Part shown: positions 8,575 through 17,551 of the stretch, in pieces
Position numbering within the stretch: position 1 is the stretch's first letter
Layout of the letters: every line of letters begins with the position of its first letter
Source: Aquibium microcysteis
GTDB lineage: Bacteria; Pseudomonadota; Alphaproteobacteria; Rhizobiales; Rhizobiaceae
Direction of reading: 5' to 3'
Length of the DNA stretch: 64,000 nt
Assembly: GCF_014495845.1 (NCBI RefSeq)
Contig: NZ_CP061080.1
Coordinates: forward strand, 795,001-859,000
Translations under genes and position numbers: made by a program
Notes under the pieces: model-generated
Databases searched by the model: none
Told to the model about the DNA's origin: nothing
Seen by the model: the letters and a program-made list of their open reading frames with translations, nothing else

Positions 8575-8605
8575 CCGGTGCTCCTGCGGAATCCGATCCC
8601 GTCCC

Positions 8606-11600
8606 TCATGCCGGTTCCTTCGCCCTGTCCTTCGAAAGCGTTTCCACCAGCTTCCCCCACTCCTCCTCGATGGCGAAGGCGTCGCGGAACTCCGCGAAAC
8701 CCCAGCGCCCGAAGGTGCCGAGATTGTTGACACCCGGCACCCAGAGCGTGGCCATGGTCTCGGCCTTGATCTGCGCGTCGACGCCGCGGAAACCCTTGAT
8801 CTCGACCACGAGGTGCAGCGGATCATCGTCGCCGCGGCCGTCGTCGATGCGGACGATGAAATCCGGCAGGTAGCGGCGGGTGGTCGCGCCGAGGCGGTAG
8901 GGCACCTCGAAGCCGAGCGCCTGGTTCTTCCCATAGGCCAGCGTTGCCGGATGGGATTCCACCACGCGCGCAAACTCGGCCTCCCAATCGGAATCGCAGA
9001 CCACGTAATTGATGTGCGACTTGTCGGGCGCGGTCTTCCAGAGGTTGGACTTGGTCGTGTTGAAGGCGACGAAACTGGTCGTGCCCGCGGGGTTGTAGGG
9101 GTCGAGCATGGCCTTCACCACGCGGGCACCCTCGGCACCCGCTTCCCGCACGATCGCGCTGTAGATCAGGTTCGCGGCCTTCTCTGCCAGCTCGGCATAG
9201 GTGAGCATGCCGACCCTTGTGCCGCCGACGCATTTGACGTGCTCGCGCAGCCAGCGGCGCGTCACCGGCTGGATCTGGCTGAACAGATGGTAGGGCGGAT
9301 CCTGGTCGCCGTCGCGGAAATAGAGCTCGATCAGCCGCTTGGTGAGGTGCATGCCGACCGTGTTGGGCGCCATCTCGTCGAGCGCCGCGGGCGACATGTC
9401 GATTCCTTCGCCGACGAGACCTTCGAGCCGAACGTTGGTCGGCCCGACCATGTCGGGCGTCAGCGTCAGCGTCGAATCCTGCGTGAAGGTCGCGGAGATG
9501 CGGTCCGGCGGCAGTTCGGTGCGGTAGCCGGCGACACGCGGAAAGCGAATGGCCAGCCGCTCGCGCTCCTTCATGGCCTGAACTCGGGTGGTCTTCTTCG
9601 GGGGCGTGCGGACGACCTTCTGCGGCTCCGTCGCGAAGTCGAAGGGAATCCCCATGATGTCGGCATACTCGACGTTGAAGAGCCGATTGCCTTGGGGATC
9701 GGTCTTTTCGCCTTTCTCATAGGACTGGCGGCGCAGGCCACGCCCGATGACCTGCTCGCAGAGCAGCTGGGTGCCGAAGGCGCGGACGCCCAGGATGTGG
9801 GTGACCGTCTGGGCGTCCCAGCCCTCGGTCAGCATCGAGACCGAGACGACGCAGCGTATCTGTTCGCCGAGCCGACCCTTCTGGCCGACCGTGTTCATGA
9901 CTTCGCGCAGCAGGTCGCTGTCCGAGATGCTGCCGGCCGCAGCTCCTTCACGCTCCTGCTTCTCGCGCCGGAACAGATCGATCTCAGCTTCGGCGATCTT
10001 GCGGAAGTTCGGGTCGAGCGCGTCGCCGGACTCGAGCTGTTCGGAATCGATCAGCAGCGTGTTCATGCGGGGCAGGGGCTCCCCGGTGCGTTCATCGAAA
10101 TTTCGCAGGAGGTCCAAATGGCCTGCGTGGATCGTCTGCATCTGGCCTTCGCGCTCGCGCTGCCATCCGGCGATCCATTCGTAGACGAGCTTGGAGCTCG
10201 ACGTGTTGTTGCAGACGACAATGAACACGGGCGGCACGCCGATGGCGGCCCGCTCCCATTCGTCATGCTCGATCTTGTAGTGGCTGTAGAGCGAATGCAG
10301 CGCCGTCTGCAGGTCGTTGGGGAGTTCCAGGGGATCGAGGTCGCCTGCCTTGCCTGCGCCCTTCTTCGGCATCTTCTTGCCGATGTGGTCCCAGAGGTTC
10401 CTGTAGATCGGCGCAGGCGCGTTGACCGCGTTGTCGGCGACGGGAACGCGGGGCAGCTTGACGATGCCACATTCGATCGCGTCGACGAGGCTGAAATCGG
10501 ACACGACCCACGGAAACAGCGTTCCTTCATCGTAGCCCGAACCGCGCAGGAAGAAGGGCGTCGCCGACAGGTCGTAGACACCGCGCAGGCCAACCTTGCG
10601 CTTGAGCGCCTCGATGCCCGAGATCCAGAGGCGCGCCGCCTCGTTGTTCTTCTTGGCTTCCTCCTTGTCCTCGCCCTTGGCCTCCTTCTCCTCGTCGGTC
10701 CCCGGGCGCTCGCGGTAGCAGTGGTGCGCCTCGTCGTTGATGACGACGACGTTCTTGAGCGGCAGGAGTTCGCCGCAGGCGCGCTGCAGCATCTCGCCTT
10801 CCGTCTCCTGCTTCTCGATCGGCGCACCGGTGCGCCCCTGCATCAGGCGCTCGCCCACGGGGTTCAGGTCGTGCGCCTTGCGGCGCTGGAAGGCGTGGTA
10901 GTTGGTGATGACGATCTTGGCCTTGCCGAGGTCGAACATCATGTCCGGCGGAACGAGTTCGCGCGTGACGTAATAGTTGTCGGGGTCCGATGGCAGGAGC
11001 ACGCGAAGCCGGTCGCGGATGGTAATGCCCGGCGCTACCAGCAGGAAGCCGCGGGAGAACAGGCTGGAGTTCGGCTGGCGGGCGGCGTTGATGGACTGCC
11101 AGGCGATCAGCATCGCCATGACGGTCGTCTTGCCGGCGCCGGTCGCGAGTTTCAGGGCCAGCCGGAACAGCTCCGGATTGGAATCCCTGTTGGCCGCCTC
11201 GAGCGACCGAAAGATGTGCGCATACTGCTTTCGCCCGCGCGCGACTTCGCTCAGCCAGATGATGGTCTCGGCGGCTTCCACCTGGCAGAAGAAGGGGCGC
11301 TGGTTCGAGAACTCGTGGTGACGCCAGTGCTGGAGTAGGCGCTGCGTCGTCGGCGTCACGCCCCAGTCGGAAGGATTGGGAAGCGCTCGCCAGGATTCGA
11401 GGTGACGGCGAAGCTCGTTGACCAGATCGTTCGGCGAGTACTTGCCGCCCTCGCGCCCCGCATGGTCGAGATCGAGGTCCTTCTGCGCGGCAGACGCCTT
11501 CGCGCGCCGTCCACGCGGGACGGGAACGAGGTACTTCGAGCTACGGCGGCCGTCTATCGGGGGGGAGTCGAGCGGCTGCCCCTCGTCGTCCAGCGCGTGA

Positions 11601-11662
11601 TGTCGCGTAGGCGGCCGATAAGGCGAGTTGAGAATGGGATCCGCATAGAACGGCTTCGTCAT
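8606..11662 (-). CDS. Type III-like restriction endonuclease Res (BPTD_3080-type helicase-nuclease)
   Basis: A 1,018-residue superfamily 2 translocase fused to a nuclease; with Mod it would cut unmodified DNA. Walker A is LATGAGKTT (residues about 172-180). The DEAH box is VVVINDEAHHCY (DEAH at 310-313), followed by DLSATPFF (motif III) and helicase motifs near the SMLTEGWDAQTVTHILGVR and QVIGRGLRR segments. A C-terminal PD-(D/E)xK nuclease is supported by LPDF (Asp about 934) and VVEIKG (Glu 954, Lys 956). The gene is first in a minus-strand operon and probably carries its promoter in the 331 bp between its ATG and the tRNA-Lys gene. It appears intact even though its methyltransferase partner is interrupted, which is odd because an active Res without Mod would be toxic. 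Confidence 0.88.
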   Translation of the reverse strand: MTKPFYADPILNSPYRPPTRHHALDDEGQPLDSPPIDGRRSSKYLVPVPRGRRAKASAAQKDLDLDHAGREGGKYSPNDLVNELRRHLESWRALPNPSDWGVTPTTQRLLQHWRHHEFSNQRPFFCQVEAAETIIWLSEVARGRKQYAHIFRSLEAANRDSNPELFRLALKLATGAGKTTVMAMLIAWQSINAARQPNSSLFSRGFLLVAPGITIRDRLRVLLPSDPDNYYVTRELVPPDMMFDLGKAKIVITNYHAFQRRKAHDLNPVGERLMQGRTGAPIEKQETEGEMLQRACGELLPLKNVVVINDEAHHCYRERPGTDEEKEAKGEDKEEAKKNNEAARLWISGIEALKRKVGLRGVYDLSATPFFLRGSGYDEGTLFPWVVSDFSLVDAIECGIVKLPRVPVADNAVNAPAPIYRNLWDHIGKKMPKKGAGKAGDLDPLELPNDLQTALHSLYSHYKIEHDEWERAAIGVPPVFIVVCNNTSSSKLVYEWIAGWQREREGQMQTIHAGHLDLLRNFDERTGEPLPRMNTLLIDSEQLESGDALDPNFRKIAEAEIDLFRREKQEREGAAAGSISDSDLLREVMNTVGQKGRLGEQIRCVVSVSMLTEGWDAQTVTHILGVRAFGTQLLCEQVIGRGLRRQSYEKGEKTDPQGNRLFNVEYADIMGIPFDFATEPQKVVRTPPKKTTRVQAMKERERLAIRFPRVAGYRTELPPDRISATFTQDSTLTLTPDMVGPTNVRLEGLVGEGIDMSPAALDEMAPNTVGMHLTKRLIELYFRDGDQDPPYHLFSQIQPVTRRWLREHVKCVGGTRVGMLTYAELAEKAANLIYSAIVREAGAEGARVVKAMLDPYNPAGTTSFVAFNTTKSNLWKTAPDKSHINYVVCDSDWEAEFARVVESHPATLAYGKNQALGFEVPYRLGATTRRYLPDFIVRIDDGRGDDDPLHLVVEIKGFRGVDAQIKAETMATLWVPGVNNLGTFGRWGFAEFRDAFAIEEEWGKLVETLSKDRAKEPA

Positions 11663-11993
11663 GATCCCCCCGGAAGCGATTCCGGTACAGATTGCACGTA
11701 TCGGCCTGTATCGTTCAACCTCAAATCGCGGGAGAGAACAAATGACACGGTCTGCGACCGAAAGTCTGAATTCCGCCTCGGTCCGCTGATGCGCTGAGGC
11801 TGCTTGACGTCGGCTTTGGCTTTATCGCTGATCGTTTGGTCAGTGCGGTAGTGCCCGGCAATCTTCTCACAACTGCATCGAGGTCTGTCGACGCGGGAAG
11901 AAAAATCCTGTGCCAAAGAGGAGCGGGATTTCGCAGGGGGCACAGTCCGAACCATGGCACCCGGGCGAAAGGCTGGACGGTCGGGCGGCGAAC
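11663..11993. other. Gene-free stretch between tRNA-Lys and res
   Basis: Base composition here is visibly lower in GC than the flanking genes. Open frames occur on both strands but have no ribosome-binding site or recognisable product. No integrase gene is present. The stretch most likely holds the promoter for the restriction operon. If the tRNA 3' end served as an attachment site, it would also hold the island's left junction. No convincing direct repeat of the tRNA 3' end is seen inside the stretch. Confidence 0.5.
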
Positions 11994-12069
11994 TGGTGAG
12001 CGCGCTGGGGCTCGAACCCAGGACCTACTGATTAAAAGTCAGTTGCTCTACCGGCTGAGCTACGCGCTC
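11994..12069 (-). tRNA. tRNA-Lys (anticodon TTT)
   Basis: On the minus strand the 76-base gene folds as a standard cloverleaf. The acceptor stem GAGCGCG pairs with CGCGCTC, and the D-arm is GCTCAGCCGGTAGAGC. The anticodon stem-loop is ACTGACTTTTAATCAGT with anticodon TTT. The T-arm CTGGGTTCGAGCCCCAG is followed by discriminator A and an encoded CCA (11,994-11,996). Its 3' end faces the restriction-modification island, the usual orientation for tRNA-targeted integration. Confidence 0.97.
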
Positions 12070-12264
12070 CCGAAGCGCGCCTGGCGCGCCGGAAAGTGCG
12101 GCGGAACATAGGGAGGCGGCTCGGGGCGGTCAACCGGAAAAACGCCGGGGGCCCGGCGCCGGGCCGCGGGCAGGCGGGCTTCCGTGCCGGGCGCGCGGGA
12201 GCGCCTGCGGTCCGTCCAGCCCCGAACCGGGCGCCGGGCCGCCCGTACAGCCGGTGCGGCGCCG

Positions 12265-14430
12265 TCAGTCCAGCCCGCGCGCCAGGTGCTTCGGCCGCAC
12301 GACGCGGGTCTGGACGAGGAAGAGGAGAAGCGCGATGCCCAGGCCGACGACGTCGGTCGCCCAGCCGCCCTCGATCATCGCGAGGCCGGCGACGAGCGTG
12401 CCTGCCCTGACGAGGAGGCCCGCCGCTCCGAAGAACCAGCCCTGCACGCAGGCCGCCAGCATGTAGACGCCGAAGGTGGCGGTGATGGTGACGTGGGCGA
12501 TCTCCAGCCACGACCCGTCCATCAGCAGCGCCGGCGAGGAGAAGAACATGAAGGGGACCACGAAGGCGGCGAGACCGATCTTGAAGCTCTCCACCGAGGT
12601 CTTCATCGGATCGGACTGGGCGATGGCCGCCCCCGCATAGGCGGCGAGCGCCACCGGCGGCGTGATGGCCGACATGACGGCGAAGTAGAAGATGAAGAAA
12701 TGCGCCGTCAGCGGCGCGATCCCCATCTGGATCAGGCCGGGCGCGATCACCGAGGCGGCGACCGCATAGGCGGCCGTCGTCGGCATGCCCATGCCGAGCA
12801 CGATCGACACCACCATGGCGAAGAACAGCGCCACCACCTGGTTCTGGTCGGCGAGGCCGAGCAGCAGCGACGAGAAGCGCGTGCCGATGCCGGTCAGCGC
12901 GATGACGCCGACGATGATGCCCGCCGCCGCGCAGACCGCGACCAGCTGCAGGCTCATCTTGGTGGAGAGTTCGAGCGCGTAGAGGATCTCCTTCACGCCC
13001 ATCCTGTAGGGCGTCAGCCAGGACACGACGGCCGCCGCCGCCATCGCCAGCGTGCCGGCCCGGATCACCGAATAGCCGGCAAACAGCGCGCCGATCAGGA
13101 TGATGATCGGGATGAACAGGAAGGCCTGCCGCGCCAGCTTCGCGAATTTCGGCAGTTCCTCGTGCGGCAGCCCCTTCATCCCGAACTTCTGCGCCGCCAG
13201 ATCGACCATGAAATAGACCGACAGGAAATAGAGGATGGCGGGAATGATCGCCGCGACCACGATCTCGGCATAGGGAATGCCGGTGATCTCCGACATGATG
13301 AAGGCGCCGGCGCCCATGATCGGCGGCAGGATCTGTCCGCCGGAGGAGGCGGCCGCCTCCACCGACGCGGCGGTCTGCGGCGCATAGCCCACCCGCTTCA
13401 TCAGCGGGATGGTCAGCGACCCGGTGGCGACCACGTTGCCGGCCGACGTGCCGTTGATCATGCCCATCAGGCCCGAGCCGAACACCGCCACCTTGGCCGG
13501 TCCGCCGCGCTTGTCGCCGGCCGCGGCGAAGGCGAAGTTGACGAAATACTCGCCCACCCGGCTCGCCTGCAGGAAGGCCGCGAACGCCACGAACAGGATG
13601 ATGTAGGTCGACGAGATCGCCGTCGTGGGGCCGAGGATGCCCTGATCGGTGAAGATGTAGGTGAAGAAGCGGCTGGCGGTGTAGCCGCGGTGCTGCAGGA
13701 TGCCGGGCAGCCAGGGGCCGACGAAGCTGTAGGCCACGAAGACGCCGCAGATGATGACCAGCGCCAGCCCCGCCATCCGTCGCGTCAGTTCGAGGATGAG
13801 GATGACGCCCGCCATGGCCGCGAAGAGGTCGGCGTCCTTGGCAAGCCCGGTGCCGGCGCGCAGCCGCAGCAGCGGCGCGTGGAAGATGATGTAGAGCGTC
13901 ACCGCCACCGCGGCGACCGCCAGGAAGGCGTCGGCCATGTCGATCCGGCTGCGGTCGCGGTCGGGCATCAGCCAGCCCACGCCGATCAGCCAGAGCGAGC
14001 CGCCCACCAGCGGCCAGCCGAAGGACCAGACGAAAGCGGTCCTGCCGGCCGCCTGGCCCACGCCTTCGCCGGTCAGCCAGAAGCCGGCGGCCTGGGCGAA
14101 GGCCAGCGTCACCGCCAGCGCGCCCGGCGCCAGCAGGGCCATCCGCAGGGTCGAACGCGTCCCGGCGCGGTCGGGCGTAGCGGCCGAAAACAGCGTCGAG
14201 GAAAACAGCAGGAAACCGATCACCAGCCCGCCGCCGACATGGATCAGCCGGTAGGTCCAGGTCTCCAGCGGATAGAGGTTCATCACCGCGATGTGGAAGG
14301 CGGTGTAGAGGACGCACAGTGCGGCAAGCGCGAGCTTCGTCGTGCCGAACGGCTTGCGCTGGTTGGCCGTGAAGATCTCGTCGTCGACGCCCTTGCCCAG
14401 AAGGCCGTCGCTGTCGGTGCTGGCGCTCAT
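12265..14430 (-). CDS. TRAP transporter fused permease (TAXI type)
   Basis: A 721-residue inner-membrane protein combining the small (DctQ-like) and large (DctM-like) permease subunits, the form that partners TAXI-type binding proteins in sodium-driven uptake. Many hydrophobic segments run through the protein. The DctM-typical blocks are visible: FGSGLMGMINGTSAGNVVAT in the middle, GGQILPPIMGAGAFIMSEI, and MGMPTTAAYAVAA, followed by PPVALAAYAGAAIA near the C-terminus. The ATG at 14,430 is chosen because GGGGGAC precedes it and the protein then starts with a short cytoplasmic leader; the frame is open 14 codons further upstream. It lies downstream of the binding-protein gene with a 91 bp gap, so it is co-transcribed. 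The substrate cannot be deduced from sequence. Confidence 0.9.
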   Translation of the reverse strand: MSASTDSDGLLGKGVDDEIFTANQRKPFGTTKLALAALCVLYTAFHIAVMNLYPLETWTYRLIHVGGGLVIGFLLFSSTLFSAATPDRAGTRSTLRMALLAPGALAVTLAFAQAAGFWLTGEGVGQAAGRTAFVWSFGWPLVGGSLWLIGVGWLMPDRDRSRIDMADAFLAVAAVAVTLYIIFHAPLLRLRAGTGLAKDADLFAAMAGVILILELTRRMAGLALVIICGVFVAYSFVGPWLPGILQHRGYTASRFFTYIFTDQGILGPTTAISSTYIILFVAFAAFLQASRVGEYFVNFAFAAAGDKRGGPAKVAVFGSGLMGMINGTSAGNVVATGSLTIPLMKRVGYAPQTAASVEAAASSGGQILPPIMGAGAFIMSEITGIPYAEIVVAAIIPAILYFLSVYFMVDLAAQKFGMKGLPHEELPKFAKLARQAFLFIPIIILIGALFAGYSVIRAGTLAMAAAAVVSWLTPYRMGVKEILYALELSTKMSLQLVAVCAAAGIIVGVIALTGIGTRFSSLLLGLADQNQVVALFFAMVVSIVLGMGMPTTAAYAVAASVIAPGLIQMGIAPLTAHFFIFYFAVMSAITPPVALAAYAGAAIAQSDPMKTSVESFKIGLAAFVVPFMFFSSPALLMDGSWLEIAHVTITATFGVYMLAACVQGWFFGAAGLLVRAGTLVAGLAMIEGGWATDVVGLGIALLLFLVQTRVVRPKHLARGLD

Positions 14431-14521
14431 GATCGTCCCCCGCCGGTCCGGTGCATCCGCAAGAGGCGCCACCCGACGCCGCGCCGTCTCCGGCCGACGT
14501 CGGGCGGCGCGTGCCGGAGGC

Positions 14522-15496
14522 TTACTTCAGGTTGTCGGGGATGGTGATGCCCTTTTCGGTGAAGTACCGGACGGCGCCGGGGTGGTAGGGCATGAACGTG
14601 TTCTTGTCCCAGTTCTCCACCAGCGTCTCGGATGCCGCGGCATGGATCTGCACCATCCGGTCGGGGTTCTCCATGGCCAGCCTGGTGATCTCGTAGGCCA
14701 GGCTCTCCGGCATGTCCTGGTGCGCGATGGCGAAGTTCCACAGCGCCACGGTCGGCTGGTCGTAGTCGTGTCCGGCATAGGTGCCGGCCGGAATGGTCAG
14801 CGGCGCCATGGCCGGGAACGCCTCCAGCACCTTGGGCAGCTCGGCTTCCGACAGGCCGAACATCACCACGTCCTGCTCGGCGGCAAGCTGCGAGAAGGCC
14901 GAGATCGGCACGCCGGCGGCGAAGGCGAAGGCGTCGATCAGCCCGTCGGCGAGCTGGCCCACTGCATCCGAGGCGCCGGCGTTCGAGATGTTGGCCTCGA
15001 TCCCGAGCGCGCTCATGAACTGCGGCCAGTAGGTGCCGGGCGTCCCGCCCGCGGGGCCGACGCTGACGCGCTTGCCGGCGAGGTCGGAGACCGACGTGAT
15101 GCCGGAGGATTTGAGCGCGATCACCTGGAACGGCGTCTGGTACATCGGGAAGAGCGCGCGGATCGACTTGTGCTCCAGCCCTGGCGCCAGTTCCGACTTG
15201 CCGGTCCAGGCGTCATAGGCCGGCCCCATCGTCACGAGGCCCATCAGGTGGTCGCCGGTCTCCACCAGAGTCACGTTCTGCACCGGGCCGCCGGTCACCT
15301 CGCCGGTGGCGTTGAGGCCGAGGCTCTCGGTGATGTAGCTGGCGAAGCCGTTGCCGTAGACGAAATAGGTTCCGCCCTGGCTGGCGGTGCCGATCGTCAG
15401 TTCGCTCGGCCAGCCTTCACGGTCCTGGGCGACTGCCGGTGCGGTCATCGTCGCGGCGATTGCCAACGCGGAAAGGTATTTCTTGAGCATATTCAT
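14522..15496 (-). CDS. TAXI family TRAP transporter solute-binding protein
   Basis: A 324-residue periplasmic binding protein that captures the solute for the fused permease encoded next. A Sec signal peptide is clear (MNMLKKYLSALAIAATM, cleavage near APAVAQ). The mature start ELTIGTASQGGTYFVYG matches the TAXI family signature region, and the later VSVGPAGGTPGTYW segment is also typical. The start has GGGAGGAG seven bases upstream. Known TAXI substrates include glutamate and other carboxylates, but no ligand can be assigned here. It is the first gene of a two-gene operon, divergent from ccdA, and the 265 bp between them should hold both promoters. Confidence 0.92.
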   Translation of the reverse strand: MNMLKKYLSALAIAATMTAPAVAQDREGWPSELTIGTASQGGTYFVYGNGFASYITESLGLNATGEVTGGPVQNVTLVETGDHLMGLVTMGPAYDAWTGKSELAPGLEHKSIRALFPMYQTPFQVIALKSSGITSVSDLAGKRVSVGPAGGTPGTYWPQFMSALGIEANISNAGASDAVGQLADGLIDAFAFAAGVPISAFSQLAAEQDVVMFGLSEAELPKVLEAFPAMAPLTIPAGTYAGHDYDQPTVALWNFAIAHQDMPESLAYEITRLAMENPDRMVQIHAAASETLVENWDKNTFMPYHPGAVRYFTEKGITIPDNLK

Positions 15497-15761
15497 GGAT
15501 TATCTCCTCCCGTTTGCGCCGACACCTCCATGTCGCCGACCCTGTTTCCATAACTGAATTCCACATCATCGGGAAGGCTGGAGCGCAAACGTCATTTCCG
15601 GCCGGAAGTCTTGGGCGGCGACGACCGCTGCGGCCGCCCCTGCGGGGTCCGGGACCGATGACCGGCGGGACAATATGCCCACGCAAGGGTGATTGGCTCC
15701 GGCACCGGTCGCGGTCTATAGCCGCCCCACGGCGGGTATCAGACCGGACGGGACGAGGCCA

Positions 15762-16508
15762 ATGGCGATCGATGTCGGCTATGTGAGCGCGGTGGGGGCG
15801 GGGGCGATCTCCTTCCTGTCGCCCTGCGTCCTGCCGCTGGTGCCGCCTTATCTCTGCTACATGGCCGGCGTCTCGGTCGACGATTTCCGCGGCGAGGGCG
15901 CGAAGGCCGAGGACCGGACCACGCGTTTCGCGCTGCTCGGCGCGTCGGCGGCCTTCGTGCTCGGCTTCTCCACCGTCTTCGTCGCGCTCGGTGCCGGCGC
16001 CTCCACCATCGGCGGGCTGCTGCGGGCGTACCAGCAGGAGCTGGCGGTCGTCGCGGGCCTGCTGATCATCCTGATGGGGCTGAACTTCCTCGGCGTCGTC
16101 CGCATCCCGTTGTTGTCGCGCGAGGCGCGCTTCCAGGCAGGCGGCAGGCCGGCCAGCGGCATCGCCGCCTATCTCATGGGCCTCGCCTTCGCCTTCGGCT
16201 GGACGCCCTGCATCGGCCCGGTGCTGGGTCCGATCCTGACGCTTGCCGGCGGGCGCGACACGGTGGGCGAGGGGGCGGCACTGCTCGCCGCCTATTCGCT
16301 GGGGCTCGGCATCCCGTTCCTGGTGGCGGCGCTGTTTTCCGGCGCCTTCATGCGCTTCCTGTCGCGCTTCCGGGTGCATCTCGGCCGGGTCGAGAAGGTG
16401 ATGGGCGGGCTGCTCGTCGTCGCCGGCATCCTGTTCCTGACCGGCGGCATCCAGACCGCCTCCTTCTGGCTGCTGGAGACCTTCCCGATTCTCGGCACGC
16501 TCGGCTGA
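15762..16508 (+). CDS. ccdA: Cytochrome c biogenesis protein CcdA
   Basis: A 248-residue six-helix membrane protein that carries reducing equivalents from cytoplasmic thioredoxin to periplasmic partners for cytochrome c maturation. The redox motif SFLSPCVLPLVPPY is in the first helix, and the second cysteine lies in GWTPCIGPVLGP around residues 146-157. Both are needed for activity and both are present. The ATG at 15,762, after GGACGAGG, is preferred to an upstream ATG at 15,693 because it places the first helix and the SPC motif at the usual position. It ends with a TGA directly abutting the stop of the convergent eamA gene. Confidence 0.92.
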   Translation: MAIDVGYVSAVGAGAISFLSPCVLPLVPPYLCYMAGVSVDDFRGEGAKAEDRTTRFALLGASAAFVLGFSTVFVALGAGASTIGGLLRAYQQELAVVAGLLIILMGLNFLGVVRIPLLSREARFQAGGRPASGIAAYLMGLAFAFGWTPCIGPVLGPILTLAGGRDTVGEGAALLAAYSLGLGIPFLVAALFSGAFMRFLSRFRVHLGRVEKVMGGLLVVAGILFLTGGIQTASFWLLETFPILGTLG

Positions 16509-17444
16509 TCAGCGCCGATCCCGTGCGCCGAAGGCGGGCAGCCAGGCAGGCGGCAGCGTGGCGAGGATGACGCCGCCGCAGACCAGCACGATGCCCAGTG
16601 CGTGGTAGGCGTGGAAGGTCTCGCCGAGAAACAGCACCGCCAGCCCCACGCCATAGGGCGGAAGCAGGTACATGAACACGCCGGCCACCGGTGCGCCCAG
16701 CCGGCGGATGCCGAACTGGAAGCCGAGGAAGGCCGCCAGCGAGGCGAAGGCCACGATCCCGGCGATCCCGCCCCACGCGCTGCCCGTCACCGGCATCGGC
16801 GCGCCTGAGAAGAATTCGAAGGCTGCGAAGGGCGCGAGCATCAGCGCGCCGGCCGCCGCGATCAGCGGCAGCAGCGCGAGATTGGAGACCCCGGTGACGC
16901 GCGGCGAGCGCAGCAGCAGCGAATAGACCGCCCAGGCGACCGCGGCGCCGACGAAGATCAGGTCGCCATCGTTGAAATCGAGGGCCGCCAGGGCCCGCAG
17001 GTTACCGCGCAGCACGATGACGGCGATGCCGGCAAGCGCCAGCGCCGAGCCCGCCGCTGCGCGCAGTCCGACGCGGCGGCGGTTCGTGACGGCATCGATC
17101 AGGATAATGAAGACCGGCGAGGTGGTGTAGATCAGCGTGCCATTGGTGGCCGTCGTGCGCTGCAGGGCGAGGTACACCAGCGCGCCGCAGATCCACATGC
17201 CGAGCAGGCCGAGAAGGGCCAGGAAAGGCGCATGGCCGCGGACGAGCCGCAGCGCCGCGGTGCGGTCGGCGAGCACGAAAGGGGCCAGCGCCAGTGCCAC
17301 CGCGCCCCAGCGCAGGAAGGCCAGCGTGAAGGGCGCGACGTCGCCGATGACCCCGCGTCCGAAGATCAGGTTGGTGGAAAAGAACAGCGGCGTCAGCACC
17401 ATCACGGCGACGGCTGCGCTCTGGCGTCCGGTGGGGCTCGACAT
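16509..17444 (-). CDS. EamA/DMT family transporter
   Basis: A 311-residue member of the drug/metabolite transporter superfamily with ten predicted helices formed by two EamA repeats. Typical features are LFFSTNLIFGR at the start, LAFLRWGAVALALAPF in helix 2, TSPVFIILIDA near the end of the first repeat, and YLLPPYGVGLAVLFLGE in the second repeat. Members export amino acids, sugars or drugs; this one cannot be assigned. The ATG at 17,444 is preferred because the frame upstream lacks hydrophobic character and would add 62 odd residues. Its stop abuts the ccdA stop, so the two genes converge with no room for a separate terminator. Confidence 0.88.
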   Translation of the reverse strand: MSSPTGRQSAAVAVMVLTPLFFSTNLIFGRGVIGDVAPFTLAFLRWGAVALALAPFVLADRTAALRLVRGHAPFLALLGLLGMWICGALVYLALQRTTATNGTLIYTTSPVFIILIDAVTNRRRVGLRAAAGSALALAGIAVIVLRGNLRALAALDFNDGDLIFVGAAVAWAVYSLLLRSPRVTGVSNLALLPLIAAAGALMLAPFAAFEFFSGAPMPVTGSAWGGIAGIVAFASLAAFLGFQFGIRRLGAPVAGVFMYLLPPYGVGLAVLFLGETFHAYHALGIVLVCGGVILATLPPAWLPAFGARDRR

Positions 17445-17551
17445 GGCGGTCACTCCGCGCCGGGCGGCGATTGGATTGGCTGAGCTGCGGTGATAGAGAC
17501 GTTGGCGATCTGGAACAATGGCCGGTTTCGGTAGGCACGATTGGGGTGGGG

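Noticed and set aside
11659..11955. A 98-residue minus-strand frame upstream of res
   Set aside because: It has no ribosome-binding site, overlaps the likely promoter region and res start, and resembles no family.
16501..16515. A terminator between ccdA and eamA
   Set aside because: The two stop codons abut with no non-coding bases, so any stop signal would have to lie inside the coding regions; none was evident.
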